Shown: piece by piece, positions 22,591 to 34,324 of the stretch
Layout: every line of letters starts with the position of its first letter
Position numbering within the stretch: the stretch's first letter is position 1
Source of the DNA: Venturia oleaginea
Taxonomy: Eukaryota; Ascomycota; Dothideomycetes; Venturiales; Venturiaceae
Length of the DNA stretch: 64,000 nucleotides
Direction of reading: 5' to 3'
NCBI GenBank assembly: GCA_013176395.1
Contig: JABMLP010000008.1
Coordinates: 1,116,001 to 1,180,000 of the forward strand
Made by a program: the position numbers and the translations under genes
Notes under the pieces: generated by a model
Told to the model about the DNA's origin: nothing
What the model saw: only the letters and a program-made list of their open reading frames with translations
Databases searched by the model: none

Positions 22591-25042
22591 ATTAAAGTTC
22601 TCAGTACTGGGGATGTTCGGCGCTCGGTATTTTCTAAATGGCTTGGCTTTAATTCTTTTTGGGACCTCCAGATTCCTCTAGAACTTGATGATCAAGATTG
22701 TCAGCACTGAAATTCAATTCTCCTTTCCTATGGTCTGGTTCTTTCGCGAGTGGATGGAGTTGGGATTACTGGGTATATCCAAAAGGGATACCTTCGTGAT
22801 GGCCATACTGAGTACACTTGATTCTCCCAGCCTTTATGTCGACAGTGTCGTTTTCCATCACCTCGTGCCACATAATCTAATCACTTACATCCTGCGTCGA
22901 GATTTCTCCCTAGGACTGGATATCCTTACTCTCGCAAGCATGTTCAACACAAACACATGTGCCACTTCCATCCTCATCTCAACCATCGCGGTGGCTCCCA
23001 CCAATGGCCCAATTCACGCATATACAGGCCCTCACCATGGCGCTCCCTTACCGCCTCCACCGTCAATCAAAACCAACAGATCGCCACGAACGATCATAAA
23101 TCACGCCAGTCTGTTGGAACTTGATGTAGGCAAGGAAATCGTGCATCTCGGCGCAACCGCACATGCTCTCTCCTCTTTGCAGCTCGGTTCAACCCTAGGT
23201 AGTGAGATTCTTCCTCGTGCTATGCAAGTTGCCGGGTAGTTGGAATGGAAAAAGGGGGGTATCTACTGAAGTCGTAGATTGGTTCGATGTTAGCTGGTCA
23301 GAGGCCTTGCAATCTAATCTATCCTATTTGTCGGGAAATGGACGTGATTCGAGGGGTTGGTTGCCTGACTACGCTTGTTTGTTTTGTACTGGGAGGTACC
23401 GAGTCCTATCGGTAATTGGGGGTTGACGTCAACATGCTGACCTCACTAAGCACGCGAGGGCACGAAATCAATGCCTTACTTTCGAGGTTATCGAGTGGTT
23501 TTCCTGGAGCCAAGATAGCTAGCCAAGTATAAAGATTGATATTCCCTGCTGATTGAAAACGTCGCTTAACGTCGATCCGTCGATCCCGCCCCTTACACTT
23601 CCTATTCTGTGATACGGAATCCCGACATCTTACGGGTTTGTCTGAAACCCAAATAGATCTCCAAAAGTATTCAACGTACCATACGACCGCGCATCAGCCA
23701 GCTGTGCCAACCATCTTTACGCACCAACCACCTCGCCGAACTAATTTCTCAGCTTCCCTTGGTAAATTCCTAGTTTTTCCCTACGTGTTTCCGGAGTAGA
23801 GGTATTAAAAGGTAGGAGATGTAAAGACTCTATTCCATCTCTAAGAGGTACAGATTCTCTTCCTTCAAAGACGTGCGTAATCTAGATTCTTAGGACTGAG
23901 GATATTCGCGAAGAGAAGCTGAAATTATTTCGGGCGACGTGCTTGGTACGTAAAGGTGGTTGATGCACGACGGTATGGTACTTAACGTTGAAAAATGCGT
24001 TGCAGATCTATTTGGGTTCCAGACGGTCCCAATCTTACTCCCCTCCTTCACTGGAATACGACAAATCACATGGAACTACTGGGATCATAGTCTAATAACG
24101 CTGCAAGGAGAGAGGTACTATACTTAGAAATGTAAAAAGGGCATCTACCAAATTAGGAAATTCACATGGAAAAAGCGAGTACCAGAATCCAGGCCTCTCA
24201 ACAGTCCGCGGGCGCGGATGGGTTAGGCCAGGGCGAATAGACGGCAAGTCAACAGTCCGACATCAGATTGCAGCGGAAATTCCGCTATCCGCCGTCTATC
24301 CCGGTTGTTTAGCCGGGAGAAAGTCTCACCTTGGAATCTCTATAGAATTATCCCAGTTGGGAAGTAGATGGGTGTATACTTGGGTGTATACTTGGGTAAG
24401 GACCCCGCTTTATATCTCGGATGTATATATATATCCCGCAACGTCCTTTAATGCATCTTCCGCTATCTATCCCGTAGCCTGATAACCACTCAATCATCTA
24501 CTAAATATCCTCCCTAACCACGAAAACACAACATCAACAACAACAACAACAACAACAAGATAAATAGGAAACCTTGATATAATAATCCCCAACCACCGAT
24601 CCAGCAAGCAGGCTTTCTAGCAATGATATTTATAGGTATACGGTAGCTACATGTTACTCTCAGGCATAGGAGGAAGATAAGCTGCAGTAGGGATAAACCC
24701 AATCCAAACATCTCCCCTTGGCCAAGGCCACCCATATCCATCTCAAAGCATGTGAATAACCATTACACAAACCACGCCAAAAGAAAGGGCCTTTTCAACC
24801 CATCGAATACATCTCGTATACCTCGAGATTGGATACACGAGCAACTTCCAAGCGCCAGATTTTCAAAATCGAGCCGATCCATCCGATTTCTCGTACAAGT
24901 GATATAAATACAAGTCTACACACCTCCACCTCCCATCTCCAAACGCAAACGAAAACGCATATCTTCGAACCTGCCATTTCCATCGTCGAATTGGATATCC
25001 TCTTCTCGCCAACAACCAACAACAACTCCAGTCACAATCACA
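22591..25042. other. 2.4 kb sparse region, no confident gene
   Basis: A 184-codon frame at 22685-23239 has irregular composition and no recognisable domain, so it is not called. The stretch contains short repeats: two and a half copies of a 14-nt TGGGTGTATACT-like unit near 24370, a CCCGG..CCGGG hairpin near 24299-24320, and a CAA/ACA microsatellite at 24536-24558. It may be an old repeat graveyard, but no terminal repeats were found. Confidence 0.4.
24903..24910 (+). promoter_or_regulatory. TATA box of the cysteine-rich secreted protein gene
   Basis: TATAAATA lies 133 nt upstream of the ATG at 25043, a plausible TATA position with a 5' UTR of about 100 nt. Confidence 0.5.
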
Positions 25043-25276
25043 ATGTACCCCCTCCACTCCGTCATCCTCACCCTCCTCGCCCTCACCTTCCACGCCAATG
25101 CACAGGGCAACAACTCCCCCATACGCTCCGACACAGAGAACTGCTACGATAACATCAATCTATGCGCCCAGCACTGCCCGAGATATTCGTGTCATATAGG
25201 CTATGTCAAAGTTGGGGGGAGTGTGAATGGGAAGAGCACTTTTGGGAAGAAGATTTGTTGTCCTCCGCAGTCCTAA
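25043..25276 (+). CDS. Small cysteine-rich secreted protein
   Basis: A single exon of 77 aa. Residues 1-20 form a signal peptide (MYPLHSVILTLLALTFHANA) with cleavage expected before QG. The mature chain of about 57 residues has six cysteines at 34, 41, 45, 50, 72 and 73, spaced C-x6-C-x3-C-x4-C-x21-CC, enough for three disulphides. This matches the general profile of fungal secreted effectors or antimicrobial peptides, but I recognise no family. It sits alone in a gene-poor stretch with a TATA box upstream and a purine tract and minisatellite downstream. Role not known. Confidence 0.7.
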   Translation: MYPLHSVILTLLALTFHANAQGNNSPIRSDTENCYDNINLCAQHCPRYSCHIGYVKVGGSVNGKSTFGKKICCPPQS

Positions 25277-25390
25277 GAAAAAGATGGAGGAGGGAGGGGA
25301 GGAGGGGGGTGTGAAGATGGAGGGGTGTGAGGAGAGGAGAGGGATGTGAGGAATGTGAGGAGAGAGGAGGGTAGGAGAGGGGTGGCAAGT
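25275..25390 (+). repeat. Polypurine (GGA/GTGAGG) tract
   Basis: More than 100 nt of almost pure G/A with some T directly after the stop codon of the secreted protein. It is built of GGAGG and GTGAGGA-like units. It could form triplex or other non-B DNA and lies in the 3' UTR. Confidence 0.7.
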
Positions 25391-26112
25391 CTGAGGCCGG
25401 GTTGTTGTACAACCGCGTCGAAAAAACATCCTACTCCTTAGGCTTACTCCTTGTATCACTTGACCTTTTCGTTTGGGTAGTAACCTTAAGAAGTCGCTTC
25501 TGATGTTTTCCCAATTCCTTTTCGTGATTTCGAGCTGTTGGCGAGACATTTCAAACTTCGCTTTAGATCTCGCGATTCCTTGCCGTCATCCTTTCGATAA
25601 ATTCTCGATTGCTTACCATGATCCTTTCGATAAACTTTCGGTTCCTCGCCATGATCTTATCGTTGTTTTTGCGGTCCCATAGCATAATTCTTTCCATGCT
25701 CCTGAAGTTCCTCACCATGACAGTTTCAGGTGATTCCATACATTTCCATCATTCAACCGATGACCTCTTTAGGATTGTCCCAAGGGTCGATGGTGCTCAA
25801 AAACACTAGTCTCCTTTAATCTTCATCCATTTCTTTTCCCGGGGGCCAGGGAAGAATGAATTCGGAGTTGCGATCTGATCTTGTGAGGTACCTAGCTGTA
25901 GTTACAAAAGAGAGAAGGGTATGAAGAAAGCTGCGAGGACAGGGAAATGGCCGACGAGGTTTTGAAGAGTTTGCCTTGGCCTTGGAGGCAGCAACACCTA
26001 CTAAGTAAATGGGTGGGGTTTAACTTCAGGGTTCCATGAAGGGCAAGGAATCTAGGAACTCACTGCGCTATCATTATACTCAAGTATCCCTAGACATCGT
26101 AAATCATATCCA
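25277..26112. other. Intergenic region holding the purine tract and minisatellite
   Basis: Convergent interval between the secreted protein gene and the Gly-rich gene on the minus strand. Apart from the two repeats listed separately nothing coding is recognised. Confidence 0.5.
25543..25735 (+). repeat. 33-bp minisatellite, five to six degenerate copies
   Basis: Units begin at 25576, 25609, 25642, 25675 and 25708, exactly 33 nt apart, with a more degenerate copy before 25576. The core resembles TTCCTCGCCATGATCCTTTC followed by GATAAA and a CTTTCGG-like end. The first two full copies are the most alike. The unit length is a multiple of three, but no gene is evident across it. Confidence 0.75.
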
Positions 26113-27465
26113 TCACACATCCTCTTCTGGATCTCGCTTCCCTCCAAGTAGTCCACGCCCTAGACCATAGACGCCCTTGCCAACCCCTCCAACAGTGGAA
26201 GTCAGACCACCCACAACATTTCCTTTTCCCAATTGGGCAACCGCTCCGCCAAGACCCTCTGTCACGCCACCGACCAGATCCCCAGCTCCTTGCCCGACAC
26301 CGCCGATTATTTTGCCCCCAGGGCCACCGATGGTGTCGCCAACTCCGCCAACCGCGCCGTTGAGAGTGTCGCCCTTGAATTAATCAGTACCAAGTCGGAA
26401 ATGAGAGGTGAAGTATCTTACAACGCCCTTTCCAGCACCAGAGACTGTCTTGCCAACTCCGCCGGTAGCTCCGCCAACTGTACCAGAAATATCACCTTTA
26501 CCAATTGCAGAAGTCGTGTCTGTCACGGTTGACTTCAAGCGACCAGTCGTGCTGCCTAAAGTCTTATTCAGGTTCTTTGTCGCTTGAGTTCCAGTCTTGC
26601 CAACGTTGTCCGTTATATGTTTGACAGGTTTTCCCACACCACCTGGCAATTGATCTGCTCCTTTACCCAAGACACCAGTGGCTCCTCCAATGACTTGCCC
26701 GGCACCACTGGTCACGACACTTGTAGCTGTGTCGACGCCTCCAATTGCTGCTCCCACTCCTGTGTTCACAGTGCCAGTAACGGCTCCGCTTGCTTTGCCG
26801 ATTGCGCCTTGTGGTGCCTTCGCTGCGACAGGTCGCTTTATTGGGATCTTCTTCCCATCGGGACCGACTTTTGAGGGTGTGTAGGAGGGAGTTGAAGGTG
26901 GTCCACGTACTACGAGGGTATCCTCATCGGCCTTTCGCAACTTGGCAGGAGTCTTTTTGAGCGGCGCAGATTGGGAGACTGCAGCAGCTGGAGCTTTTAT
27001 AAGCGGCTTTTGTGCAACATCTGCAGCTGGAGCAACTTTCTTGGTTGCAGATGCTACCGGAAGAGGCTTCTTGGTCCCAATTGGAGTCCGGATTGGCTTG
27101 GTTACTGCAGCTGGGGCGCCGGTCGATACTGCTTTCTCGACTGGTGTCGTTCCATCGGTTGAGGCTGGGATCGTCTTCTTTGCGGCCGGCAAAGGCTTCT
27201 TCGTGCCAATGGGCGTCCTTGCAGGCTTGGTTGGAGTCGCTGAAGCTGCTGCTGGGGTGGTCTTCTTTACTACCGGACTCGAAGCTGCTGGTGTTGTGGT
27301 CGGGGCAGCAGCCTTCTTTGCCACTGTTGGTGAAGTCTTTGTTTGACTTGCAAACTTATCAACGCCAGCTGCCTCTCGTCAGTCTCTCTTTACATGATCC
27401 TCTACAGTCAGGTACTTACATTGCAGCGCAGCATTCTGGTTCTTGACATCATTTAAAGCAGCCAT
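26113..27465 (-). CDS. Lys/Pro/Ala-rich protein with long Gly-repeat C-terminus
   Basis: Exons are complement(26113..26373, 26422..27368, 27420..27465), 417 aa. A short first exon starts MAALNDVKNQNAALQ. The N-terminal half is basic and disordered, with twice-repeated blocks RTPIGTKKPLPAA and related Lys/Pro/Thr segments. The C-terminal half is a string of glycine-spaced hydrophobic repeats (GGATGVLGKGADQLPGGVGK, GGVGDTIGG, GGVGQGAGDLVGG, GGVGKGVYGLGRG) ending KRDPEEDV. The last exon, joined by a 48-nt intron, continues the same repeat, which supports the splice. The repeats might form membrane-associating helices, but this is inference. It shares composition and modules with the gene at 9681, in reverse order. 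Function unknown. Confidence 0.7.
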
Positions 27466-28453
27466 GTTAATTGTTGTGGTAAGTTCTTTGGTGAGTGTTT
27501 AAGTGTGGTCCTATCCCCTACTGTTCATAGTTCATAGTTCATACTTCTACGGCCAACTTCAGGTTACGCGTTGTCCCCCGGCGTCATTGCGCATAGGCGG
27601 CTAATCCTGGCAATGCGTCGGGGTCGGGCCTTACTCGTATCAGAACATGCTGACAGGGCGCACCCACAAATCTCCTTTTCAACGTCTCTGGGAATTTGAT
27701 CTTGGTTACCTGCTATGTGGATTATGGAAGGGAAAGATTATTATCGGTACGATGCTACACATGTCAAGATTGGTCCCCACAATCGAGCACCGTTAGTGTG
27801 CACTGAACCATGCACAGCGCAGCCGCTGAGCTAAGGTGAAACGTATATTAGTTTACCTTTCAAGCAGCTTGCGATACCGCCGCCCTGTTACTCGGTAGTA
27901 CCTGTAGGACTTTTACGGTCGCGACTTCACCTGGTGCTACTCAGACAATCACCGAAATGAGACGACGCTGACAGTAACAATACTGCTGACCGAAGGTTGA
28001 GGTGATAAGTCAGTCCTGCAGCAAGAAGACGGCTGTTTGGACATCCTTTGTCGAGGTCACGGGGGCCTCGTCGATGATGGCCGGGGCTGAAAGACAGTAG
28101 TAACAAGCGTGAAGCATTCTGCTCGTAAGGAATAATAGCATACACTGTGTGAGAGAAGCACGCCGCTTGTGAGGGGGAGAAGCCGCTGCACGCGCAAAAG
28201 CAGAGAGTGGCTCACTGGCTGACGCGCCCCACGACTCCCTTGGACTCTTGGACCTTTGCTCTTTGCGAGTCCTCGTCCCTCCCCACACCTCGACCTCGCA
28301 TTGTGCATATCAACCTTCTACATCTTAAATCCACTCCCCCCGATCGTCTCTCTTCTACTTCCCTCACTTCCATATCTCGAAGTTGCTGGGTTTGCCCCTG
28401 CAAGAGCCGTTGAAGCCCGCTCGGACTGCTTGTCTACGTGCATCCATTTCGCC
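27466..28453. other. Divergent intergenic region
   Basis: Upstream of the Gly-rich gene (-) and the transcription factor gene (+). A triplicated GTTCATAGTTCATA-like run is at about 27523-27543. No gene recognised. Confidence 0.5.
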
Positions 28454-30485
28454 ATGCAGAACCTCCAATTCGTTAACGTTTCGGGTTCGGAACCGTGGAA
28501 AAACAAGGAGGCCAAGAAATTTGTGCGGTCGCATGCCATGAAAGATTACCGGAGACGTGAACGTGAACGTAATCCGAAAGGAAAAGTCAAAAGTATGGCC
28601 TGGTAAACTCGTGGGCATGAAGATGAATGATCAAGGCTGATGTCCAGTTAGAAAACTCTCAAGTTGGTGAGGCTCCTTTCCCTACCGCTAAGAAGAAGGC
28701 CAAGACCAAAGCTGGACCAGAGTTACCTCCAGACTGTTCAAACGACGACAATGCGCTGCTTCCAGTGCGACCGACTTCGATGGAGCTGACGCAGGTGCAT
28801 CCAGCTGCACAACGCCAAGGATGGACTTCCGTTTCTTCAAGCCACAGCTATACCATACGTGATCAAATATTTGGTGGCGGGATACCCTCGCCAATTTCCT
28901 TCATTCCCAAAATCTCTCCGCCAATGTCCTTCAATCCGTTACCAAGCCCTTCTCCTTCAGATTCTTCAGATTCATCCACAACCAGGTCACTGAAACGCCT
29001 TAGCGATACTCCAGATTATCAACCGCAAGCGGATTTCGACCTTGGAGTATCAACCGCCGCCTTTGCTGTTCTCGATGAAGTCCACACTCAGTTTGACAGG
29101 ATGACATCCAAATTCTTCCATTCTGTTCATTCGTACCTGGCTTTCATCCATCGGCCACGCTTTGAGAAGCGCGTCGCAGCTTCCAAAATCAAGGCTGATG
29201 CCGAGTTTGGTGTTCTTCTCTTGAGCATGAAGCTGGTGGCAGAACCAGTGAATTATGCTCGTTCTGGTGCAGATCCGCGTCAAGATCCCGTTTACATTGC
29301 CGCAAAACATTTTCACAGGCTTGTACAGAAGTCTAAAGGCCCGTCGCTTGACTTGGTACAATCTGGCATTCTTCTTTGCTTGTATGAGCATAATGCGGCC
29401 ATTGGTGATGCAGCCTACAAGACTCTCGCGAATTGCACCGATTTGGGGCGAGTGATTGGGCTGAACGCCTCAAACATCAAAACGGAATTCGGAGTGCCAG
29501 ATAGGGCAGCTTACCGGGAAGAGTGTCGACGAACGTACTGGGCCTTGATTTCCATGGATTGGTAGGAATACTTACTCTGATGCTTCCTCATTATTCAGCT
29601 GACAATATCAGTATCGTTACTTTACACGACGAGAAGCGCGAATGCCCGATGCTCATGCCGATTCCAACATTGGATGACATCTTGCCATCTGTCAAGGAAG
29701 ACTACTGGACCGATGCCAGTTTGAATGATGAATATTTATCGTCGGCTTACTCTCAACCTGTCTCGAGTCAACTGCCGAAATGGGCTCACAGCTTTGCACG
29801 TCAAGCTCAGAGTGCTCGCCTGATGTTAATGGTCCAGGATCTGCTGCGTTATCGCTTCGAAGATGATCCGGCAGGTATGCGGGCTAAGATATTTAAAGTC
29901 GATCAACTGCTGCAAGAGAACATTGGAAAATCTCTGTCTGACTGCAATGGTATCTGCACCCAGCATTGTGGTCCAATATCCATGTCCATCAGGTCAGTCG
30001 TACCAATTCGTCGCATGTTTGAGAGTGCTAATGAAATTCAGCGCGAGTTATCTGCTCCATGAGTTCCAGCTACTAGCCACCATGACCAGTTCCGACCCAG
30101 AAGATCTCGAGGCACTGGCCCGGTCAAAGTTAGCCATTGTGAGGTTGGTTCAGATGATGGTCGACATCCTCAGCGTGTTCCCCATCACTCATCTACCTGA
30201 ACTTTCGCCATCAGCACTTTTCTGCCCTTACATGGCTGCAAAGCTCTCGCTGCAGTTGGACAGGGTGAACGGAGTAAAAGCGCCGTCGACGTTAGCTCCA
30301 GCAAACTTCCAACTGATGTTGCAGTCGTTGCAACAATTTTCCATACTTTGGAAATGCACCGGTACGTCTTGTACTACCGTTGCCCCAAACGAGGACCAAT
30401 GCTGATGCTTTTAGCAGACTATTACGTGAAAGACATAGTTCGTGCTCAGTCGCGAGCATTGCCTATGCCTCTGTCTATAGCTTAG
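28454..30485 (+). CDS. Fungal-specific transcription factor domain protein without a zinc cluster
   Basis: Probable nuclear regulator. Read as join(28454..28592, 28652..29561, 29612..29992, 30042..30361, 30418..30485), about 605 aa. The N-terminus has the signature of this ascomycete group: MQNLQFVNVSG, then KKFVRSHAMKDYRRRERER, a basic segment in place of the usual Zn2Cys6 cluster. Pro/Ser-rich residues lead to the middle homology region (FFHSVHSYLAFIHRPRFEKR, LCLYEHNAAIGDAAYKTLAN, CRRTYWALISMD). Four short introns all restore the frame; the first uses the acceptor GTTAG at 28651. The stop is at 30483-30485 after the last exon. Target genes are unknown. Confidence 0.76.
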
Positions 30486-30742
30486 AAGGACTCACAATGC
30501 AGAAGTGTCAGTGATTTCACGTCTCCGTCAACGTGCCCATAGTTGGCAATTCCTAACCATGGCGAATCCAGAGGTTTGTCGGGTTTGAGTTTTCGCTATC
30601 AAGGGGAAATTCCGCTCGCTGTGTGGATAGTGGAATCTCTCATAACGTTTTAAATCCTGCTCAAAGCCTGCTTTGAACGAAGATTCGTCCCCTCCGAAGC
30701 TCGCACCATCAAAAGCTCGACATCAACAGCACTTCCAAAGTC

Positions 30743-31344
30743 ATGAAACTCCGATCATTGAAGAATATCGAAAAGCTTATTGCCGGCATCAGTAAATCAT
30801 GTCCAGCCGCTGACAAAGACCTCGGTCCCAACCCTTTCAAACCCTTCCACGGAACTTTTCGACATGGGCACAACGAAAACGCCGTTGCATCTGCAGGCGC
30901 AGAGATTGGTACGCCGAGATTGGACACACTTGGTAGATTACCTGCTGAGTTGAGGCTGGAGATTTTCGAACTCATTGCTTACGAACACACTATCCCACTC
31001 AATGGAAACGAGTTTATGAGTGACGACATTTTGGATATTGTCACCAACTTCCGGTCTGATTCAAAGTCCCTCCTGCTGGTAAGCAAACAGCTACGGGGAG
31101 AGTTCAAAGCTATCCACGAGAAGAAAGCCTGGCCAACTATCCTCTTTGGCCCTGTCGGCACGGGGTGGAGGAAACGCTCTCACTCGTCGACGACTGCATC
31201 AATCATGGCACACGACTGACCAAACTCGCTCTCGTTGCGTCATTCGGGATTTCTGTCTACGAAAAGTATCTCGATTTGATATTGATATCGGTAAATTTCG
31301 GGCGGGTTCTTGATCTCAGATTGCCAGAGATTTATCGATGCTGA
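30743..31344 (+). pseudogene. F-box/2EXR-like gene with a frameshift
   Basis: The first frame (30743 to about 31165) has a Lys-rich start (LKNIEKLIAGISKSCP), the LGRLPAELRLEIFELI core, and SKSLLLVSKQLRGEFKAI. The sense then continues in a different frame (VEETLSLVDDCINHGTRLTK.. to a TGA at 31342-31344). The switch lies in ACGGGGTGG near 31158-31165, a G run where a one-base change is likely. It could be a short real protein of 158 aa, but the protein-like continuation favours a broken gene. Confidence 0.55.
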
Positions 31345-31412
31345 TCTCGACTTAAGTACTACAAGCCATGTTGAGAGTGTTTGTTGAGGGGCCTTGAATT
31401 GCCAGACGCACT

Positions 31413-31698
31413 GTGCAAGTGTGCTTGAACTCTACTGATCGAAGAAGTACAACTGATGCCCCGATCTCTCAACTAAACCTCGTCCTACGTACCACCAGGG
31501 GATTGCCAGTACTCGCTCTGGGCACGCTCAGTCGATTGCCACTAGAATTGCGATCCAGGGTCTACGATTACCTCGCGGAAGGCTCTACCAAGGCGTTCAA
31601 TGAACATTAATCGCTGAGCCAGGTCACCAATAAGGGAGCGTTACCCCTGGGTTTCCTCTTGGCAAGCAAAACGGCCCAAAAAGAGTTTGGACCATAAT
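31413..31698 (+). pseudogene. Second F-box/2EXR-like fragment with an in-frame stop
   Basis: LGTLSRLPLELRSRVYDYL repeats the motif of the neighbour at 30743. After a TAA at about 31608-31610 the same frame continues with LPLGFLLASKTAQKEFGP, the matching downstream block of the family. This points to a nonsense-mutated relic. It lies 70 nt after the previous relic, so a tandem duplication that decayed is likely. Confidence 0.45.
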
Positions 31699-32064
31699 AC
31701 AAGAAAACTGGTTGATTGTCCTTGCAATTGGCTTCAAATCCCTCTTGCGACGCAGAACCGACAGCGAAGGGAGTTTTGGCACTTCCGGCCTTGGCTGCCT
31801 GCACATTTGGTCAGAAGGTGACGCATTTCCTCAGATTTGTCACCATCTACACGAGGAGGGCACAAATTTTGGACTCTGGGATGTAAGGCCCCCAAGCCTG
31901 GCGAGGAGCCCCGTGTTGGATAATCCCGTTTTCACGAACAGATTTGACCACTCTCAATACCAGACAAGAAATCACCCAACAGTTGAATACTTTGGTCAAT
32001 GCCATCGCCTCCACAATTTCACCACAGCAACTTTATCCGCAAACACAGAAATCTCCCCAATACG

Positions 32065-32671
32065 ATGACACCACGAACCATGGACAAAACATCGTGTCCA
32101 CAGATTAAGAAGTTACTAGACGGTATTAGTACTTCTTCGCCTGCTGGTCTCAGACCACGGACCCCGCAATACAGTCTACTCACTGTCCCGCGATTGGATC
32201 GGGCAAGACTCCAATTACGAAATCCTCCTATCCCATCGTTTCCCGAGTCTGAACAAACCAGTTCAAGCCTCTGGCGATGGAAGGTTTAATGTCATGTCCG
32301 CCATCGCGGTTGCAAATGAAGAGGGGAAAGGTCTAGAAGTAATGGAGGTTTTGAGGAAAGCGGGTGCTAACGTGAAAGAGAATGAAATTCTTACTATGGC
32401 TACGTGGGAGGGACGAGCCGATGTTGTGAATCGGTTGCTTTATCATGGTGCGAATATTGATGAGGGTGCGTAAATGAGCGCGTTGGTTACGCATGGTAAG
32501 GGGACGGCGTTGCTTATTGTTGCTGAGGTGGAACATGTTGATGGTATGCGCTTCTTGCTTGCGAGAGGTGTTTCTACTGTGATTCGCGATTCGGATGGGA
32601 AGCTGGGCTTGGATAAGGCTAGAGAGGCTGGTCAGACTGGGATTGTTGCTTTATCATCGTCGCTGCCCTGA
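32065..32671 (+). pseudogene. Ankyrin-repeat relic fused to an F-box-type N-terminal fragment
   Basis: The start (MTPRTMDKTSC, then PQIKKLLDGISTSSPAG) resembles the first residues of the locus at 30743. From about 32280 another frame encodes ankyrin-like units (VMEVLRKAGANVKE, WEGRADVVNRLLYHGANIDE), ended by TAA at 32472. After that stop a third unit continues in the same frame (DGMRFLLARGVSTVIRD, LDKAREAGQTGIVAL) to 32671. A frame change and an internal stop make this a relic. Confidence 0.5.
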
Positions 32672-34324
32672 GATCGATGCGAGAGACTCCTGGTATATTT
32701 TCCAATGTCGCAAGGCTGAGTCGAAGTTTATGACGTGAAGACTTCTTCTCGGTTCAACCTGTGCTGCTGCCCAAGGACCTATGGACTGTGAAGGTTAGGC
32801 TGGAATATATCTCCGGTGGTTGAGCTCATTTGACTGTAGTCCAGCTAAACTCGTTTAACACGAAGAGACTGTTTAACACGCCAACCTCCCTCAACAGATA
32901 AAAATCTTTGACCCACCACTTGTCCACGAAAGCATACAAACTACTCGAGTTTACAACTCCTCCACCTACACATCAATGCACCTTTCGCCTACCTACATCC
33001 CAACCCTCAATCACGAAGAAATTTAACATGTCTACCAAACTACCAATCAATCAACACAAAATGCTCAAACCCGACGCCACCGTCCTCATCTATCCCATCA
33101 CCCTCATTCCTCCTCTAATCGCAACCACTATCCACAACCGCATCCACGACTCCTAAGAACAAAAAGCCGACAACCCAGATCCAGATAATACAAGCCACCA
33201 ATTCACTAACCCTACGCTGTCCCACGCTCCGCCTCTACTATAGCTTCTGTATCCACAGCGGCCAAGTATTCGGGCCCTGCAACGAATGGGATGTATACTT
33301 CCCCACCATTAACAGGCAGGACCGCATCCATATGAAATCGCAAAGCCGAAGCGGCGAAAAGAAGCAAGACACCTGATCGAGTGGAGAGGGGTAAAGTAAA
33401 ACCCACACCGAAACCTTCATATCCAGGTTTGTTTCCGGGGACGGACCGTGATCGCCCGATTAGGTAGCAGCAAGAGAGCCCAGGTACGGTCAAGCTCTCA
33501 TCGCCGTCTCCTCCCTATCACGTATTCCAAATTCCCATTTTGCGGCTCTCAACAATAACATAGCCACGCTCCTATCCGTTTTTCACAGAGGAATAGACAG
33601 AGTATAAACTCTGTCTATACCATCCCGACAAATCGAGACACGAGAAAGGGATTCGTTGTCTCTATCGGCTGTGCGAATCAATGGTTCACGATATCAGATT
33701 ATCCCCGCCTGGAAATATCAAAAGGACGACTGCGCGTCCCACCTATTTCATAGATGGAAACCCTTCGCAATGCACATCAGAGCAACGCATAGACACCCTA
33801 CCATTCCCTCAAAATGGGATATCCGGAGCCACCGCGATGATGGGGCGCTGACTACGTCTCTAGTCTCTTATGGTTATCGAAGTGAGGTAAAAGCCAGACT
33901 GATTTTAAACAATAACCACGCGAACCAGCCAAAAGACAACAAATCGATCGAGGCAGAAAAATGCCGATTTCCCTCCTCTTTCGGATCGTCATGTACGCTT
34001 TCATCATGAGCCAGCTGAAGAATTTCTAAATCTAGACCTCGTATCAAAGCGTGGTTGGAACCAAGGCCCTTCGATCAAGGAAGGGCACGAGGAAACATGG
34101 TGCATGGTGTCTCGAGAGAAAATGTGGACCCCAGGGGGCAACGCATCAATGAAGCCACTATGGGGGAAAAAGGTTTTAGAATTCATCCATCTCGTACCTA
34201 CTAGGAAATGATACTTTCATTCCGGATTTCACAACTTCTATTAGGCCCTCCACAGACAATCCTACTTCAACATTCATTCCCCCCAGGTTCCGTCACCCAA
34301 GACCGCCGGATCAAGAAATCGTCT
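32672..34324. other. Intergenic region, no confident gene
   Basis: Convergent interval between the relics (+) and the GH47 gene (-). A 93-codon minus frame at 33212-33493 has fairly protein-like composition, but no recognised motif and no clear splice partners. Otherwise nothing seen. Confidence 0.4.

Noticed and set aside
22685..23239. 184-codon plus-strand open frame
   Set aside because: Irregular composition, no domain, no promoter-like or splice context; probably chance.
26942..27346. Gly/Ala/Val-rich plus-strand frame resembling a membrane protein
   Set aside because: Antisense shadow of the Lys/Pro/Ala-rich half of the gene at 26113-27465.
33212..33493. 93-codon minus frame
   Set aside because: Reads moderately protein-like but has no recognised motif and no exon partners.
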